Positions 9,142 to 17,757 of a stretch of 64,000 nt of DNA are shown one piece after another. The stretch comes from an uncultured Pseudomonadales bacterium. Lineage in GTDB: Bacteria; Pseudomonadota; Gammaproteobacteria; Pseudomonadales; Pseudohongiellaceae. Below the pieces are notes generated by a model, which saw only the letters and a program-made list of their open reading frames with translations, ran no database searches and was not told the DNA's origin. The stretch is from NCBI GenBank assembly GCA_943789485.1, contig CALSUH010000008.1:148747-212746 (forward strand), read 5' to 3'. Made by a program: the position numbers and the translations under genes. Numbering within the stretch: the first letter of the stretch is position 1; the number at the start of each line of letters is the position of its first letter.

Positions 9142-11310
9142 TCAAAAGTTCGCGCGAACCCTTAAATACAAACTGAGCTCCAGTATTCGAGCAAGGTTTC
9201 TCCGTTTCGCTCAAGTTACCATCACGTAGATAGCCGTTGTAGCGTTTGCGTTCTAGACATCTTATTTCGTCTTCGGCGTTATTGATTTCCATGCGGTAGG
9301 GTAAAGTTTCCATAGCCAGTTTTTTCAGCGAATAGCTTCAGTTTCCGGGCGCAGCTTCCCGCCGCCGAAGAAGACAACGTTATCGATATCGTAGCGGACA
9401 CGGTTGCCGCCGGTCCCGCCGACATCGCCAAACCCGTCTTGGTAGTTGATGCCAAAACTCAAATTCTGTGAAAGGGCACGAGTCTTGTCGGTAACCTAGT
9501 CGGAAGCCGCCGCGGTCGAACGGAATGATAGTTCTTTTTTTGCCGATGAGCGGGTCGTAGATATAGGCATCTTCGAAGTTAAAAGCGGCTGTAACTACTG
9601 CCTGCGGCAGGTCGAGAAAACCAAGTCGTATGCTCGCGTTGAGATACAGGCCGAATACTTTGCCATCGCCGACATTGCCGTTGGCACTGATCGGCTTAGA
9701 GGGGTCGGTCGTTACATCTACTTTGCCGATCGAATCTGACACGTCATAGTAGAAGAATCTAGTATTTAAGACGCCGCCATCATTCGGCAAGCGGTAGTCG
9801 AGATTGATGTTGTAGCGCCAGGTTTGCTCCTGTTCTAACTCAGGGTTGCCTGCAATCGTGTCCTGGTCGTCGTCCTGCTGATTTACACCGGCTGAAAAAT
9901 CTCTGAAGCTGAGCTGTGAAACATCTTTCTCTGCTGAGGCTCGCAGTTGGAAACTGCTGCTGATGTCGACGCGTAGGTCCAATTTTTGGCTTAACAAAAT
10001 CGAAGTCTCTCTTCTTTTTAATGTCGCCGCTCTGCTCAATTTCGGAAGTTTCATAGAACAGAGAGCTCTCAAGTGAGGTTCGCGAATTAATCTGCCAATT
10101 GTGTATGGCGAACCCTTCGAATCGGACCTCTTCGACTGTGGAGAACGCATTGGGTACCGGTATGGGCCTGAGGCCGCCAAAGTCTGCTGAAGGCTCACCG
10201 GGTAAGTTTAAGCCGAGTCGTAGCGCTGAATTTTGAATGGTCTGCGCACCTTCGATGCCTAGCTCTAGGGATTGCTCTGCCGCTACCGGCCAGGTGTAGG
10301 ATGTGCGTGCAATGCGTTCCTGGTACTTACTGGAGGTGTCGAGGAAAAGGTCTTTCGTCTCGGCGCCGCCCAGTACTGCAGAGACGAAGCTCTCACGGGT
10401 CGTGGCTCGATCCTCTTCATTCACAATGAACAGAAATTTGTATTTTCCGCCGTTGCCGAAATTGTGTTCGTAGTCGCCGCCAAGTTCCCAATTATCTTGG
10501 GTGGAAGGGAGTTCTTCCCGTTCGTAGGTGACTGCGGCATTGGCAGTTTGGTAGTTAGTTATGGTGCGGCTTAGGCTTGCCGGCGGAGTCGCTCTCGCTG
10601 TAGAGGAAGTTAAAGGCAATTCGGTCTGTGGGAGAGGGTTGATAGACTACGTTTGAGTTTAATCTGTAGGTCGTCTGTTCCCGTGTGCGCTCGAAGTCGC
10701 GTGTATCATTTAATGAGTTGTCCGCAAGAAAGCTCACTTCTCTGGACTCTTGGTATTCATAGCCACTGGTGACATCAGCGCTGATTAGATAGTTCAGCGA
10801 ACCAGATTGCGCGCTATAAGAGAAAGCCCCATTGGGCTGTGCTGTACCGTCATGAAAATGTGTAAAACCAATCTCTCCCGAGCTACTTGAGTTGCTCTGT
10901 GATTCAAACAGGACGATGTTGACCAGCTGCCCTGAGTTGCGCACATCCAATTCGCCAGAGCTACCACGGATGATCTCGATGTAATCAACCTGTTCGGCAG
11001 CGATGCGGTCGAGCTGGCTGCTTGCCTCGTTCGCCTTGCCAGCGAGGCGCTTACCGTTAATCAGAATTTGGCTAGTAGCACCGAGGCCCCGGTTATTGTC
11101 GCCAAAACTTGGAACCTGGTTACCTTCCAGTGCGAGGCCTATACCAGGAATTCGGCTGAGCATATCGTTCACCGATACCACGCCATATTCAGAAAAATAG
11201 GCAGCAGGGTAAGTAACCGTCGCATCATCCTCTGTTTCGTTTTGTGCGAGCAGTAGATTTGAAGTGGCGGTCGAAAATAGGAGCGCGCCTGTCAGCAGGT
11301 AATTCTTCAT
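9142..11310 (-). pseudogene. TonB-dependent receptor 1, disrupted by about five frameshifts
   Basis: The N-terminal part (11310 to about 10600) has a signal peptide, a short TVTYPAAYF region, and a plug with SVNDMLSRIPGIGLAL, QILINGKRLAGK and YIEIIRGSSGELDVR. The beta-barrel continues in other frames to a C-terminal phenylalanine. Breaks lie near 10600, 9983-9987 (T5, extra base), 9495, about 9330 and 9159-9161 (CCC, extra base). Correcting the last one gives the proper barrel ending F-K-V-R-A-N-F at a TGA at 9142-9144. The sequence aligns throughout with the two intact receptors at 22720 and 25191. It would be an outer-membrane, TonB-energised importer with unknown substrate. Start ATG 11310 begins the signal peptide; the frame extends to a TTG at 11328. 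Confidence 0.8.
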
Positions 11311-11588
11311 AGTGGCTTCAGTAATCAAGGTTGAACTACTTTACATACTTAGTGCTTTGTTTCAAGTTAAAGCGCATGAACTATGCTCGGGGTAGTTAAC
11401 ACTCCGCAAAGGAGTAGGGTGATGCTTTACTCTTTATTAACGCCGGATTTACACGCACAGTGCTCACAGCTAAGAAACGAGCAGGTATTAATGCGTCTAT
11501 TTTATTGTTCATCGAGCTTCTCATTCATTAGCAGTGGTGTTGATTAGTTGTCATGATAAATTCAGAGGGTTATAGCCTTTATTGGCTT

Positions 11589-11894
11589 TTATTTCTCTGT
11601 TTGACATTTCCAGCAAAAATCGAAACTACCGTCATTTTCTTCATCGCATTTGTGGCAGGCCCAAGGTTTTGTTGGTTTGGGGTTAGTCAGCTGCTCCTCG
11701 ATGATTGTTGAGGCCTTGGCGAAATCTTGATCGTTAATGATCCAGAGTTGCAAGAACATATTCTCGATGCCATGACGAGCACCATTAGGAATCGTGTGCT
11801 CATTTTTCACTAAGGATTCGATGTCATTTAGTGCGAGGATATTCTTAGCCGAATGCAGAACAGCTACGTTTTCATGGGTGTAGATTCTTTTCAT
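11589..11894 (-). CDS. DUF2007 domain plus zinc ribbon protein
   Basis: A 101-residue cytosolic protein. The N-terminal 70 residues match the DUF2007 fold (MKRIYTHENVAVLHSAKNIL, then DIESLVKNE and a C-terminal AKASTIIEEQ helix), a PII-like ferredoxin-fold domain of putative signalling role. The C-terminus carries a zinc ribbon, C-H-K-C and C-W-K-C, separated by about a dozen residues. A second protein with the same architecture is encoded at 38680-39018. Function is unknown; it stands alone between a TonB receptor and the selenoprotein gene. Confidence 0.75.
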   Translation of the reverse strand: MKRIYTHENVAVLHSAKNILALNDIESLVKNEHTIPNGARHGIENMFLQLWIINDQDFAKASTIIEEQLTNPKPTKPWACHKCDEENDGSFDFCWKCQTEK

Positions 11895-12118
11895 AGATAT
11901 TCACAGTGAGTCCACAATGGTTTGATTGCACTGCACGCTCAAGTATTGAATTTCTGCCTTCCCCTGTCCAATACAAAAACGTAGCTAAATGTTACTTCTT
12001 CTCTGTGAATGAGCGAAGGCGCTAGAGCGTTGTATACCATGGAGTGGATGCCAACTCGCTATATTCTTGGAGGGGCGTCAATGCGTCCGGCACAAGCGAA
12101 AGCTCTGAGATTGGCGAC

Positions 12119-12997
12119 CTAGGTATCCGAGATCATCGCTGCGCGGGGCTTTCCTGCAGCTTTGTCATCGACCTGTTGTTGGCGGCGGTGTTCGCCGCGC
12201 AGGCGCAATTCTTCTCGGTTGCTGTCATCGATTAGCGCATAGTCCCTTCTCCACGCATCGTCTTTCCAGCGATGCAAGGTGCGCTGGGTGGTTCGAGCTT
12301 GCCCAGCTTTCTCGATGAGTGCTAATCCCTGCTGGATTATCTCTAGCTGCATGGCTTCGTCATAGGGAACGCCGCAGGGATTGCCGAGTGGAAAATCGAT
12401 GTGCAAGTATCGAGGTGCGCCGCAGTGCTCTACGATATCGATCGCAGATCCAATGATTAGAGTTATGATGCCATTACTTTCTAGGTGTCGCGCTAACAGA
12501 CTCACGGTCTGATGGCAGACAGGTCACAACGGTACAAGTATGGCCACGTCCACTGCATCATGCTGACAACGAGCAAGAATCTCCGGCGCATCGTTCACAC
12601 GCGTGTTGCGTTGGCTATATTCTGTAGGGATCGAATGAAAGCGGTTGCTTAGTTCGCTTATAAGGCCTTCGTCTTCGCAGCGCTTAAGCTGCTTTAGCGG
12701 AAGGAATGAGGCGACATCATTCGTATGTGTCATGGTTTTATGCCATGACAGTTCATCGGTATACATGGAGCTGGGAATAGGTAGGCTAGTGCAAGAATGG
12801 ACTTGCCGCTGCGCACGTCCTGTTTCTGAATCAGGCATTGCGGTGGTGACTACGGCAACTTTGCATTTACTTAGCGGTTTTTGCAGACGGCTAAAAGGCA
12901 CGTCATCATAGTGTGCCCATTGATAGTCACTGGTATAGCCCTGGGCGCGATAGAAGTTTCGAGTCCTTTCCATATACGGCACATCATTTTCTTTCAC
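12119..12997 (-). CDS. GrdB/PrdB-like selenoprotein with in-frame TGA read as selenocysteine
   Basis: Two open segments, 12997-12527 and 12523-12119, lie in the same frame and are separated only by TGA at 12526-12524. Read as selenocysteine, the junction is L-V-P-L-U-P-V-C-H-Q-T, the U-x-x-C redox motif of the glycine/sarcosine/betaine/D-proline reductase selenoprotein B family. The blocks on both sides also fit the family: ERTRNFYRAQGY, DVPFSRLQKPLS and VAVVTTA before the TGA; IGSAIDIVEHCGAPRY and DFPLGNPCGVPYDEA after it. The product is 292 residues. The start is GTG 12997, with GAGGCG upstream; ATG 12973 is an alternative. No selenium genes (selA, selB, selC, selD) are in this window. The substrate of these aerobic-bacterial homologues is unknown, so I give no reaction. 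Confidence 0.85.
12497..12511 (-). promoter_or_regulatory. Candidate bacterial SECIS hairpin
   Basis: On the coding strand, 17 bases after the TGA, CAGAC-CGTGA-GTCTG forms a perfect five-pair stem with a five-base loop, and flanking bases can extend it with mismatches. Bacterial SECIS elements lie inside the coding region just after the UGA, with the loop about 16-37 bases away and a G in the first two loop positions; the loop CGTGA fits. SelB binding is inferred. Confidence 0.6.
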
Positions 12998-13123
12998 GGG
13001 TCACGCCTCAACTTGTTTAGAAATCATTACCTCAATGAAACGCCCTTGACGTGGTGAAGTCAATAGGGGCCATGTTAGTCTTTCTATACCCTCGAAATTC
13101 TTGGTGGACGCGGAGCATGTAGG

Positions 13124-14221
13124 ATGATTCTTACGGTAACGAATGCAGTAAAGGCTTGCGGCAGAATAGTGGTAGTTGCACTGGTTCTCCACGGCACACT
13201 GTTGGGGAAATTATTGGCACAACAAGGAGATATTGACGTGGGAACAGAGTCACCGGTGGCAGGCGTCACATTTCGATTTATTCAGTCCAATGGAATAACG
13301 ATGCGCATAGCGGAGACCGGCACAGGGCCGCTAGTCTTGCTAGCGCATGGCTGGCCTGAGTCTTGGTATTCGTGGCGGCATCAGATGACTATGCTGGCTG
13401 ATGCAGGCTATCACGTGGTGGCGCCAGACATGCGTGGCTATGGCGAAACCGATAAACCCGCTGCTGTCGATGACTATAACATCAACCATGTGGCCGGAGA
13501 CTTGGTAGGTATTTTGGATGCTCTGGGTGAAGAGACTGCGATCCTGGTTGGTCATGACTGGGGCGCAATTGTGGCCTGGACTACGGTCCTATTACATCCT
13601 TCTCGCTTCACAGCATTGATCGCTATGAGTGTGCCCTATGGCGGTCGCGTGGCGCAGTCGCCGATGGACAGCTGGCGTGAGGACTTTGGTGAAAACTTTT
13701 TCTATATTCTCTACCATAACGAGCCGGGTGGGGTAGCGGAGGCCGAATACGATGCCCACCCGCGCGGATTGATTAGCCGACTCTATTTATCACCTAATGC
13801 GCCAAGAGAGCCGTCTATAATTACCGATCCACGTCGATCAGCAGGAGGTTGGATAGGAAGGCTGGGTGCACCAAAGGGGCTGCCCGATTGGCTTCGGCAG
13901 GAAGATCTAGACTACGTCGTTTCACAATTCGAAAACGCCGGTTTTCGCGGCGGTATAAATTACTACCGCAACTTTCATCGCAACTGGGAAATCACAGAGC
14001 ATCTTCAGGGGGCCACAATTAAGATCCCTGTGTTGTTTATTGCCGGTTCGGGCGATAGTGTGATTGCGGGCGCAGATAAGGACAGGCTGACGGCGACGAT
14101 ATCGCGAGCGGCGGAAGACTTGCGCGATGTGGTCTTGATTCCTGAAATTGGTCATTGGGTGCAGCAGGAAGCGCCTGCTGAAACCAATGCAGCCATGATG
14201 GAATTTCTCAACTCACTGTAA
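13124..14221 (+). CDS. Epoxide-hydrolase-like alpha/beta hydrolase
   Basis: A 365-residue alpha/beta hydrolase. The oxyanion-hole motif HGWPES is at residues 75-80, and the nucleophile is Asp145 in GHDWGA, as in epoxide hydrolases and haloalkane dehalogenases rather than serine esterases. The late acid lies in the AGSGDSVI region and the catalytic His in EIGHWVQQE. WYSWRHQ and PDMRGYGETDKP are typical of soluble epoxide hydrolases. A hydrophobic N-terminal stretch (residues 14-32, ending LLAQQ) suggests export. ATG 13124 is preceded by GGAG. The substrate is unknown. It is divergent from the selenoprotein gene and starts the run of degradative genes. Confidence 0.85.
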   Translation: MILTVTNAVKACGRIVVVALVLHGTLLGKLLAQQGDIDVGTESPVAGVTFRFIQSNGITMRIAETGTGPLVLLAHGWPESWYSWRHQMTMLADAGYHVVAPDMRGYGETDKPAAVDDYNINHVAGDLVGILDALGEETAILVGHDWGAIVAWTTVLLHPSRFTALIAMSVPYGGRVAQSPMDSWREDFGENFFYILYHNEPGGVAEAEYDAHPRGLISRLYLSPNAPREPSIITDPRRSAGGWIGRLGAPKGLPDWLRQEDLDYVVSQFENAGFRGGINYYRNFHRNWEITEHLQGATIKIPVLFIAGSGDSVIAGADKDRLTATISRAAEDLRDVVLIPEIGHWVQQEAPAETNAAMMEFLNSL

Positions 14222-14232
14222 AGAGCTTGGGC

Positions 14233-14970
14233 TTATTCAGCTGTTAGGGGTAACAGTAGATCGCTGCCAGCTGGTCGTTGGACATCGAAGGCTTTTAAGG
14301 TGATCGCGACGAAGCTGTAGTAGCCGATTAGGCCGGTTAGGTCCATCACGCCTTCCTCTCCGAAGGCTTCGATGGCGCGAGCAAAGGTTTCCGAGCTCAC
14401 TTTTTCTTCGCTGATTACCTCGCGCGCGAATTTAACAATCACCTGCTCCGTTTCCCCAAAGCCTGCTATGGCCTGATTGTCTTCGACAGATTTTCTGAAG
14501 CGGACGATATCGATAATGTTTTGTTCTAAGCCTGCTGCTATCGCTAATGGCTCATGTGCCGTGTATTCATATTGATTGTTGATCTCGCGTGCCGTAGAGA
14601 TGATCGCCAGCTCGGTTAGACGTTGATCGCGGTCGGATTCATAGCGGACTCGCTGGCGTACGTCGAACATTGCCTGAGCCAGTTCCGGGCTATTCATCCA
14701 GACGCCTATTGGCCCACGCAACCCAGATCCGTATCCGGTGCCTGGACTAACATAGGTGTCGAAGGCTTCTCTGCCTGCTGCATCCAAGTCAGCTCTTTGA
14801 ATCTGTGGCAGTCTCGCCAAGGAGTCCATATGAACGTCGTCAGGAAAGTTTGATGCGCTAAGGACACTTGGCATCGTGAAGCCTGCCTCGGCGGCGGTGA
14901 CTATGGCAGATGGCGTTATAAACGCGGCGATACTCGTTAGCACTAGGAAGATCGATGATTTAGGATTCAT
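14233..14970 (-). CDS. Exported carboxymuconolactone decarboxylase-like protein
   Basis: A 245-residue protein with an N-terminal signal peptide ending near TAAEAG. The central block ELAIISTAREINNQYEY followed by T-A-H matches the carboxymuconolactone decarboxylase / AhpD-like family in its Y-E-x-x-x-H form, without the CxxC of AhpD. Proteins of this type are often found with degradative enzymes but rarely have proven activity. An export signal is unusual for the fold. It is convergent with the epoxide-hydrolase-like gene, 11 bases apart. Confidence 0.75.
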   Translation of the reverse strand: MNPKSSIFLVLTSIAAFITPSAIVTAAEAGFTMPSVLSASNFPDDVHMDSLARLPQIQRADLDAAGREAFDTYVSPGTGYGSGLRGPIGVWMNSPELAQAMFDVRQRVRYESDRDQRLTELAIISTAREINNQYEYTAHEPLAIAAGLEQNIIDIVRFRKSVEDNQAIAGFGETEQVIVKFAREVISEEKVSSETFARAIEAFGEEGVMDLTGLIGYYSFVAITLKAFDVQRPAGSDLLLPLTAE

Positions 14971-15095
14971 AGGTTTTTGCCTTGGTTGTCAGCGAGACAC
15001 AGAAAATGATAAAAGAAGAATAGCCTATGTGTGTGGTTGGTTGCGATAGCGCGTGCCAATTTATAAATTAAAAATCAGCAGCAGGTTTCACCTTT

Positions 15096-16202
15096 ATGCG
15101 AAAAATTCGACTCTCTAATCATGCAGTCATCCTTGCTTTGCTTGCAGGAGGCTTTATGGCTTCTCAGCTTGCTAAGGCCGCCGAAGATCTCTATTTTCCA
15201 GCCTCCGATGAGAGTTGGGAGTCTGTAGCTCCGGCTAGTGTCGGTTGGGACTCTGAGAAATTGAATGCAGCGCTGGATATAGCAGGAGCGCGAAAATCCA
15301 GTGGTGTGGTGATTCTTCACGGTGGGAGAATCATGGCAGAACGCTATTGGGATTCTCCGGATGCCTCCCAGAGGTATTCCAACGCGATGAAGGGAAGAGA
15401 CGCGCAGGGTAGGGCAATTGAAGATGTCGCCTCGGCGCAGAAGAGCGTGGTTGCCGTGATAATTGGCATGGCGCAGGAACGTGGCTTTCTGCAGCTCGAT
15501 GATCCGGTGTCTAAATATGTTGGCGAAGGGTGGTCGCAGGCCTCATCCAATCAAGAAGCTGCTATTACTATCCGCCATCTTCTGAGTATGAATAGCGGGT
15601 TGGCCACCGATTTCTCTTTTTCTAGCGCAGCTGAAACGGCATGGCTTTATAACACGCCGGTCTACCACGAATTAATGCGCGTGCTTATCGCAGCTACTGG
15701 GATGGATCGCCAGAGTCTGACCAGAGAATGGGTGACAGAGCCTTTAGGCATGAAGCATTCGTCATGGACCGATAGGCCTTGGGCGAGTTCCGACATTGCG
15801 GTAGGCCTATCGACAACGGCTAGAGAGCTCGCGAGATTCGGATTGATGATTCGGGCCGGTGGTCGATGGGCAGGTGAGGTCTTAATGGAGGACAGTAGCT
15901 TTCTTGACGCCATGCTAAGTCCATCGCAAGCACTTAATCCTTCCTATGGTTATTTGTGGTGGCTTAATGGGCAAGATTTCTCTTTGAATGCCGCTGCCCG
16001 AGTGCAACGAGCCAATGGCGCTTTAGTGGCATCCGCTCCAAGCGATATGGTCGCAATGCAGGGAGCTTTGGACCGAAAATTGTATCTGGTTCCCAGTCTC
16101 AATCTTGTCATCACGCGCCTTGGTTCCAATGGCGGTGCGAATGGTGCTAGCTTCAACGATGCTTTCTGGGAGGCGTTGATGGAGGCTGCACCGCAGCACT
16201 GA
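15096..16202 (+). CDS. Serine hydrolase, beta-lactamase class C family
   Basis: A 368-residue protein with a signal peptide (residues 1-29). The catalytic SxxK tetrad is Ser113-Ala-Gln-Lys116, followed by the amphipathic helix and LLSMNSGL block typical of class C beta-lactamases and related esterases/DD-peptidases. Such proteins in environmental bacteria are usually esterases or amidases of unknown substrate, so beta-lactam resistance should not be assumed. The gene lies divergent from the CMD-like gene and 116 bases upstream of an M20 amidohydrolase on the same strand. Confidence 0.82.
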   Translation: MRKIRLSNHAVILALLAGGFMASQLAKAAEDLYFPASDESWESVAPASVGWDSEKLNAALDIAGARKSSGVVILHGGRIMAERYWDSPDASQRYSNAMKGRDAQGRAIEDVASAQKSVVAVIIGMAQERGFLQLDDPVSKYVGEGWSQASSNQEAAITIRHLLSMNSGLATDFSFSSAAETAWLYNTPVYHELMRVLIAATGMDRQSLTREWVTEPLGMKHSSWTDRPWASSDIAVGLSTTARELARFGLMIRAGGRWAGEVLMEDSSFLDAMLSPSQALNPSYGYLWWLNGQDFSLNAAARVQRANGALVASAPSDMVAMQGALDRKLYLVPSLNLVITRLGSNGGANGASFNDAFWEALMEAAPQH

Positions 16203-16318
16203 TTTTTGTCGCTGCTTTGATGCGCTAAAACCCCTTTCATTCGGTGAGCGGGTCTATTAGTCTCTGTCGATAAATAAGGGATTACACAGTGCTAGGGCAC
16301 TGCAATGGAATTAACTCT

Positions 16319-17698
16319 ATGCCATCGTCTAACACTCGCACCTTGCCTTTCAAATTTTCAAAAAAAGTAGCTCGACTTGCACTTTTATTGGCCGTGATGC
16401 TCCCAGGGTATGCCATTAGCCAGTCAGCTCAGGCAGAGGATGAGGCTCTGAAGAGCGACATCAACGCTTATTACGAATCACACCTGTCCGAATTATTTCT
16501 CTGGTTTCATCAGAACCCTGAACTGGGCTTTCTAGAGCAGGAGACAGCAGCTCGACTTACCGCTGAACTGCGAGCCTTGGGCATCGAGGTGACTGAGGGA
16601 GTCGGGGGCACTGGTCTGGTTGGCATTATAGAGAATGGCTCGGGGCCTTTGGTATTGTTGCGCGCCGACATGGATGGTCTGCCTATCCTGGAAGATAGTG
16701 GGCTTAGTTATGCTTCTCGCAACCGGCAGATAAATTTAGGCGGAGAAGACGTGCCGGTCATGCACGCCTGTGGCCACGATATGCACATGACCAGCCTTGT
16801 AGGCACAGCTAAAATGCTGCTGGAAAACACCGACAAATGGAGTGGGACTGTGATGTTGGTCGGCCAGCCTGCTGAAGAAATTATCAGTGGTGCGAAGGCG
16901 ATGCTCGAAGATGGCCTTTATCAGCGCTTCGGCGTGCCTGACTATGCGATCGGTTTACATGTGAGCTCGGGCGCACCTTCGGGTCTTGTCACAGTCCGTG
17001 AAGGCATCGTTCAATCCAGCTCAGACAGTGTGGATATCAAGGTGAGAGGCATCGGTGGTCATGGAGCCTATCCACATCAGACAATTGACCCGATCTATGT
17101 GTCTTCTCAGTTAGTGATCGCCTTGCAGGGCATAATTAGTCGCCAGATTAATCCGCTCGTTCCGGCGGTAATTACCGTAGGCTCGTTCCAAGGGGGCAGC
17201 AAGCACAATATTATTTCTAATGAGGTGGACCTGCAGTTGACTGTGCGTGCGGATTCCCAGGAGACCAGAAACGAGGTGCTTACAAGAATTCGCGATATGG
17301 CGGCTAATATTGGTAGGTTGAATGGTCTGCCGGATGATTTGCTGCCAGTGGTTAGAATGGGGTTTGAAAGCACGCCGACGAATATCAATAATAGCGATGC
17401 CGTAAATAAGGTGCTGCCAGCATGGAAAGAGCAACTGGGTTACGATTCTCTATTGACCTCACAGCGACCTGGTATGGGTGCTGAGGACTTTGCCTATTTC
17501 ACGCAAACCGAACACAAGGTGCCTGGTATCTTCTTTTCTGTCGGTGGCGCATCTGCGCAGCTGATCCGTGAGATAGCAGCAGGCAGGGCTAGTGCGCCGC
17601 CGCATCACTCAGCCTACTTTAGAATCGATCCGAATTCAGTCAAGGCTGGTGTCGAAGCGATGTATACAGCAGCGGTAACGTTGCTGAACAATCCCTAA
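16319..17698 (+). CDS. Secreted M20D amidohydrolase (aminoacylase/hippurate-hydrolase type)
   Basis: A 459-residue protein with a signal peptide (hydrophobic 19-32, cleavage near SQSAQAED). Metal-binding motifs of the M20D family are clear: HACGHDMH at 149-156 and GQPAEE at 182-187, with a late GMGAEDFAYF block. The family hydrolyses N-acyl amino acids or related amides with a two-metal centre; the signal peptide places this enzyme in the periplasm. The frame is open from a GTG at 16289, but the ATG at 16319 begins the basic segment before the signal peptide. It may act with the neighbouring serine hydrolase and PQQ enzyme in degrading an imported compound (inference). Confidence 0.87.
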   Translation: MPSSNTRTLPFKFSKKVARLALLLAVMLPGYAISQSAQAEDEALKSDINAYYESHLSELFLWFHQNPELGFLEQETAARLTAELRALGIEVTEGVGGTGLVGIIENGSGPLVLLRADMDGLPILEDSGLSYASRNRQINLGGEDVPVMHACGHDMHMTSLVGTAKMLLENTDKWSGTVMLVGQPAEEIISGAKAMLEDGLYQRFGVPDYAIGLHVSSGAPSGLVTVREGIVQSSSDSVDIKVRGIGGHGAYPHQTIDPIYVSSQLVIALQGIISRQINPLVPAVITVGSFQGGSKHNIISNEVDLQLTVRADSQETRNEVLTRIRDMAANIGRLNGLPDDLLPVVRMGFESTPTNINNSDAVNKVLPAWKEQLGYDSLLTSQRPGMGAEDFAYFTQTEHKVPGIFFSVGGASAQLIREIAAGRASAPPHHSAYFRIDPNSVKAGVEAMYTAAVTLLNNP

Positions 17699-17757
17699 GA
17701 TTTTTTCGTTAATTTCAAATAAAAACTGGCGACCACTTAAAGCTGAAAGGAATTAAA

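Noticed and set aside
12119..12997. Nonsense-mutated pseudogene or sequencing error at the TGA
   Set aside because: The frame is not shifted, TGA is at the known redox residue, and a SECIS-like hairpin follows; these fit selenocysteine better.
15096..16202. Antibiotic-resistance beta-lactamase
   Set aside because: The SxxK fold is shared with many esterases and peptidases; nothing shows beta-lactam activity.
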